Shown here: positions 61,706 through 64,000 of the stretch, one piece after another
How positions within the stretch are numbered: position 1 is the stretch's first letter
Layout: each line of letters starts with the position of its first letter
NCBI RefSeq assembly: GCF_029541745.1
Contig: NZ_CP089746.1
Span: 4,907,559-4,971,558 of the forward strand
Direction of reading: 5' to 3'
Origin: Streptomyces sp. LX-29
Lineage (GTDB): Bacteria; Actinomycetota; Actinomycetes; Streptomycetales; Streptomycetaceae
Length of the DNA stretch: 64,000 nucleotides
Notes under the pieces: model-generated
Databases searched by the model: none
Seen by the model: the letters and a program-made list of their open reading frames with translations, nothing else
What the model was told of the DNA's origin: nothing
Program-made: the position numbers and the translations under genes

Positions 61706-62947
61706 ATGAACGACGCCGATGTCGACGTGGTGGTGACCGGGCTGGGCACGGTGAGCTGCCAGGGCTCGGGCACCGCACGGCTGTGGCGCGGCATGCGCGC
61801 CGCCACCAGCGCCCCGACCCGGGTGCCCGACCCGCACGCGCGGATGCCGCACCCGCTGATGTACCTGGTGCCGGAGGCCGACCTGCCCGCCGGGCCCGCG
61901 GACCACCAGGGGCTGGAGCTGGGGCGCTGCTCGCGGCTGGCGCTGGCGGCGGCGCGGGAGGCGGTCGCCGACGCCGGTCTTGGCGGGCCGGACGGGCTCG
62001 CCGGCCCGGCCGCCGTCGACCCGTCCCGGGTCGCGGTCGTCATCGGCAGCGGCATGGGCGACGCGGAGCTGCACGAGCGGCGCCGCGCCGGCGCGGCGGC
62101 GACCGGCGACCGCTGGGCGCCGCTCTTCCCGGTGGCCTCCGCGGTCGCCGGCTGGCTGGGGGCGCGCGGGGCCGGCACCAGCGTCAGCAACGCCTGCTCG
62201 GCCGGCGGCTTCGCGCTGTCGATCGCCGCCGACCTGATCCGCTGCGGCGAGGCCGACGTGGTCGTCGCGGGCGGCGCCGACGCCTACAGCCGGGTCGGCC
62301 TGGCCGCCTTCAACGCGATGGGCGCCATCGACCCCGAGCGCTGCCGGCCGTTCGACGCGGACCGCCGGGGCGCGGTCTTCGGCGAGGGCGCGGCGGTGCT
62401 GGTCCTGGAGTCCGCGGCCCACGCGCGGCGCCGTGGGGCGCGCCGGGGGTACGCCCGGCTGGCCGGGGCGGGCTGGAGCTGCGACGCCCACCACGAGACC
62501 GCGCCGGAGCCGGAGGGCGAGCAGATCGGCCGCGCGATGCGGCGGGCGCTGGCCGAGGCCGGGGCGAAGGGCGGCGACATCGGCTGCGTGGTGCCGCACG
62601 GCACCGGGACCGAGCTCAACGACGTCGTGGAGAGCCGGGTGCTGGGCGAGGTGCTGGGCGGGGACGCGGGCGGGCCGCCGCTCTACAGCCTGAAGGCGCT
62701 GCTCGGGCACACCGGCGGCGCCGCCGCGGCGTTCGGCGCGGTCGCCGCCGCGCTGGTGCTGCACCACCGCACCGTGCCGCCCAACGTGCCGGTCGGCCGT
62801 CTCGATCCGCGCTGCCCGGTGCGGCTGCCGGCCGCGGAAGGCCGGCTGGCGGCGCCCGACGTCCTGGTCGACGCCTACGCCTTCGGGGGCAACAACGTCT
62901 CGCTGGTGTTCGGGCCGGCGCCGGAGCTCGGGGAGGCGGCCGCATGA
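61706..62947 (+). CDS. Beta-ketoacyl synthase (KS3), catalytically intact
   Basis: 413 residues. The active Cys is in SNACSAGGFALS, the His in PHGTGTELND, and Lys/His in LKALLGHTGGAAAA; FGGNNVSLVFG closes the protein. VVIGSGMGDAELHERRR is variable and may shape the acyl pocket. GCGGGAG precedes the ATG. It is followed by a second cysteine-less KS-like gene with a four-base overlap. Confidence 0.9.
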   Translation: MNDADVDVVVTGLGTVSCQGSGTARLWRGMRAATSAPTRVPDPHARMPHPLMYLVPEADLPAGPADHQGLELGRCSRLALAAAREAVADAGLGGPDGLAGPAAVDPSRVAVVIGSGMGDAELHERRRAGAAATGDRWAPLFPVASAVAGWLGARGAGTSVSNACSAGGFALSIAADLIRCGEADVVVAGGADAYSRVGLAAFNAMGAIDPERCRPFDADRRGAVFGEGAAVLVLESAAHARRRGARRGYARLAGAGWSCDAHHETAPEPEGEQIGRAMRRALAEAGAKGGDIGCVVPHGTGTELNDVVESRVLGEVLGGDAGGPPLYSLKALLGHTGGAAAAFGAVAAALVLHHRTVPPNVPVGRLDPRCPVRLPAAEGRLAAPDVLVDAYAFGGNNVSLVFGPAPELGEAAA

Positions 62948-63873
62948 GCGCGGGTCGGAGGGACGCCCTGGACGTGGTGGTGTCGGGCATCGGGGTGGTG
63001 TGCCCGGAAGGCCCGCCCGTCGAGGGCTGGTTCGACCATCGCACCGAACTCGGCCGGCGCGGCTACAAGTACCTGCCCGCCGCCTCCCAGTACTTCCTGG
63101 CCGCCGCCCGGCGCGCGCTGGCGCACGGCGGGGACGCCCTGGCGGCGGTCGACCCGGGCCACCGGGGCGCGGCCGTCGGCACCAACACGGCGGTGCACGC
63201 GGTGCACGAGGGGATCGACGACACCGTGCTGCGGGGGAAGCGCGGCGCCGACGACCTCTTCCCGCCCACCGCCCCGTACTTCTCGGTGAACCTCTTCAGC
63301 ACCAAGCTGGCCACCGAGCACGCCGTCAAGGGCTTCAACCTCACCCTGACCACCCCCCGGGTGGCCGGCCTGGAGGCCATCGCGACCGGGATCCGCTGCC
63401 TGGCCGCCGACCGGGCCCGGGCGCTGGTCACCGGGGTCGCCGAGGCCGCCCTCGGCGACCCGGCCGCGGGGGAGGCCGCCGAGGCCGGGGCGGTGGCGCT
63501 GGTGCTGGAGCCGGCCGCCGCCGCGACGGCCCGGGGCGGCCGGGGCCACGGCCGGCTCGCGGTCCGCACCGCCTTCCTGCCGCCGGACGCCCTCGCGGCG
63601 CGCGCGGTCGCCGAGGCGCTGGGCCCGCTGGACGGCGCACCGGTCACGGCGGTGCTCGACGACTCCCCGGTGGCCGAGGCGGTCGCCGCGACCCTGGGCG
63701 CGGACGTCGAGCGGGTCCCCGCCGGCCCCGGCGCGCTGGAGCCGCTGCTGCGGATCGCCGGGGCGCTGCGCGCCGGGGCGCCGCCGTCCCTGGTCGTCAC
63801 CGCGGCGGCCGAGGGACATCTCGCCGTCTGCCGGGTCACCCCGGCCGCGGACCCGCCAGCCGACGGCCGGTGA
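62944..63873 (+). CDS. Ketosynthase-like protein without the active-site Cys (KS-like 2)
   Basis: 309 residues, the shortest of the set. The thiolase-fold N-half remains (VVVSGIGVVCPEG, AAVGTNTAVHAVHEG, ATEHAVKGFNLTLTT) but where the Cys loop should be, near residue 140, it reads Thr-Pro-Arg-Val-Ala-Gly: no nucleophile. The His-Gly-Thr-Gly-Thr motif and the Lys/His motif are also absent, and the C-terminal half is reduced. It may be the partner of KS3, with which it overlaps by four bases. The repeat-rich tail of the window follows. Confidence 0.8.
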   Translation: MSAGRRDALDVVVSGIGVVCPEGPPVEGWFDHRTELGRRGYKYLPAASQYFLAAARRALAHGGDALAAVDPGHRGAAVGTNTAVHAVHEGIDDTVLRGKRGADDLFPPTAPYFSVNLFSTKLATEHAVKGFNLTLTTPRVAGLEAIATGIRCLAADRARALVTGVAEAALGDPAAGEAAEAGAVALVLEPAAAATARGGRGHGRLAVRTAFLPPDALAARAVAEALGPLDGAPVTAVLDDSPVAEAVAATLGADVERVPAGPGALEPLLRIAGALRAGAPPSLVVTAAAEGHLAVCRVTPAADPPADGR

Positions 63874-63890
63874 GGCGGCACGCGGGAGAA

Positions 63891-63967
63891 GCGACACGGC
63901 GACACGGCGACACGAGAGCGACAGGGCGACAAGGCGACGCGGCGACGAAGCGACGCGGCGGCGCGGC
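63891..63967. repeat. 8-9 bp short tandem repeat downstream of KS-like 2
   Basis: About nine degenerate copies of GCGACACGG between the KS-like 2 stop and the window end. GAGGAGAGAGG at 63985-63997 looks like a ribosome binding site for a following gene outside the window. Confidence 0.75.
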
Positions 63968-64000
63968 GGTCCGGAGACGAAGAGACGAGGAGAGAGGTCC

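Overview
The window is a very GC-rich, densely coded actinobacterial chromosome segment. It reads as Streptomyces: GTG/TTG starts are common, it carries DasR-type operators on GlcNAc phosphotransferase genes, class E and F sortases, a cslA-glxA-GH6 locus, and gene neighbourhoods known from Streptomyces and, for part of it, Mycobacterium (mec-cysO-cysM, Rv1339-like, rph, rdgB). No IS element, prophage or CRISPR array was seen.

Layout. 1-3.9 kb: the end of an amino-acid permease, then a sulfur-carrier cysteine pathway (Mec metalloprotease, a short attenuator-like leader peptide, CysO carrier, CysM synthase) and a metallo-beta-lactamase-fold phosphodiesterase. 4-8 kb: two EIIC permeases and one EIIB of the GlcNAc PTS with DasR (dre) sites, then RNase PH. 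8-11.7 kb: a four-gene ABC exporter operon ending in a DUF1707 protein. 12-18.4 kb: a large class A penicillin-binding protein, a Gdx/SugE exporter behind a guanidine-III-like riboswitch, GroES-like protein, DUF3618 protein, Bcp peroxiredoxin, tRNA-Leu(UAG), RdgB and a lipoprotein. 18.5-29 kb: GDSL hydrolase, DUF445 protein, class E sortase, MctP-type symporter with DUF3311 partner, small YidC, and a divergent oxidoreductase/ROK regulator pair with its own palindromic operator. 28.4-31.2 kb is a repeat-rich, eroded stretch holding an LAxTG surface protein, a small CxxC protein and a GntR-like remnant.

31.2-44.5 kb: Tat-type phosphodiesterase, NagD-like HAD phosphatase, a secreted protein with a class F sortase, the cslZ/GH6-glxA-cslA glycan synthesis and oxidation locus, a FadR-type regulator, tRNA-Lys(CUU), a P-loop kinase, and a CcdA/DsbA-like thiol pair followed by a small secreted protein with two cysteines.

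44.9-64 kb is accessory and looks like a biosynthetic region. It has three related LuxR-type regulators, a solitary acyl-CoA carboxylase epsilon subunit, an ABC permease plus binding protein without an ATPase, two MFS exporters, an F420-type oxidoreductase and a zinc alcohol dehydrogenase. It ends in a tightly coupled operon of one ACP, three intact ketosynthases, two ketosynthase-like proteins without the active-site cysteine, an alpha/beta hydrolase and a double hot-dog thioesterase-like protein. Each cysteine-less protein follows directly behind an intact ketosynthase. No ketoreductase, dehydratase, aromatase or cyclase is seen before the window ends, so the product cannot be named. The discrete multi-ketosynthase design recalls the non-iterative nonactin/pamamycin type II systems more than an aromatic polyketide cluster.

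All calls are by reading translated sequence and motifs; no database search was run.
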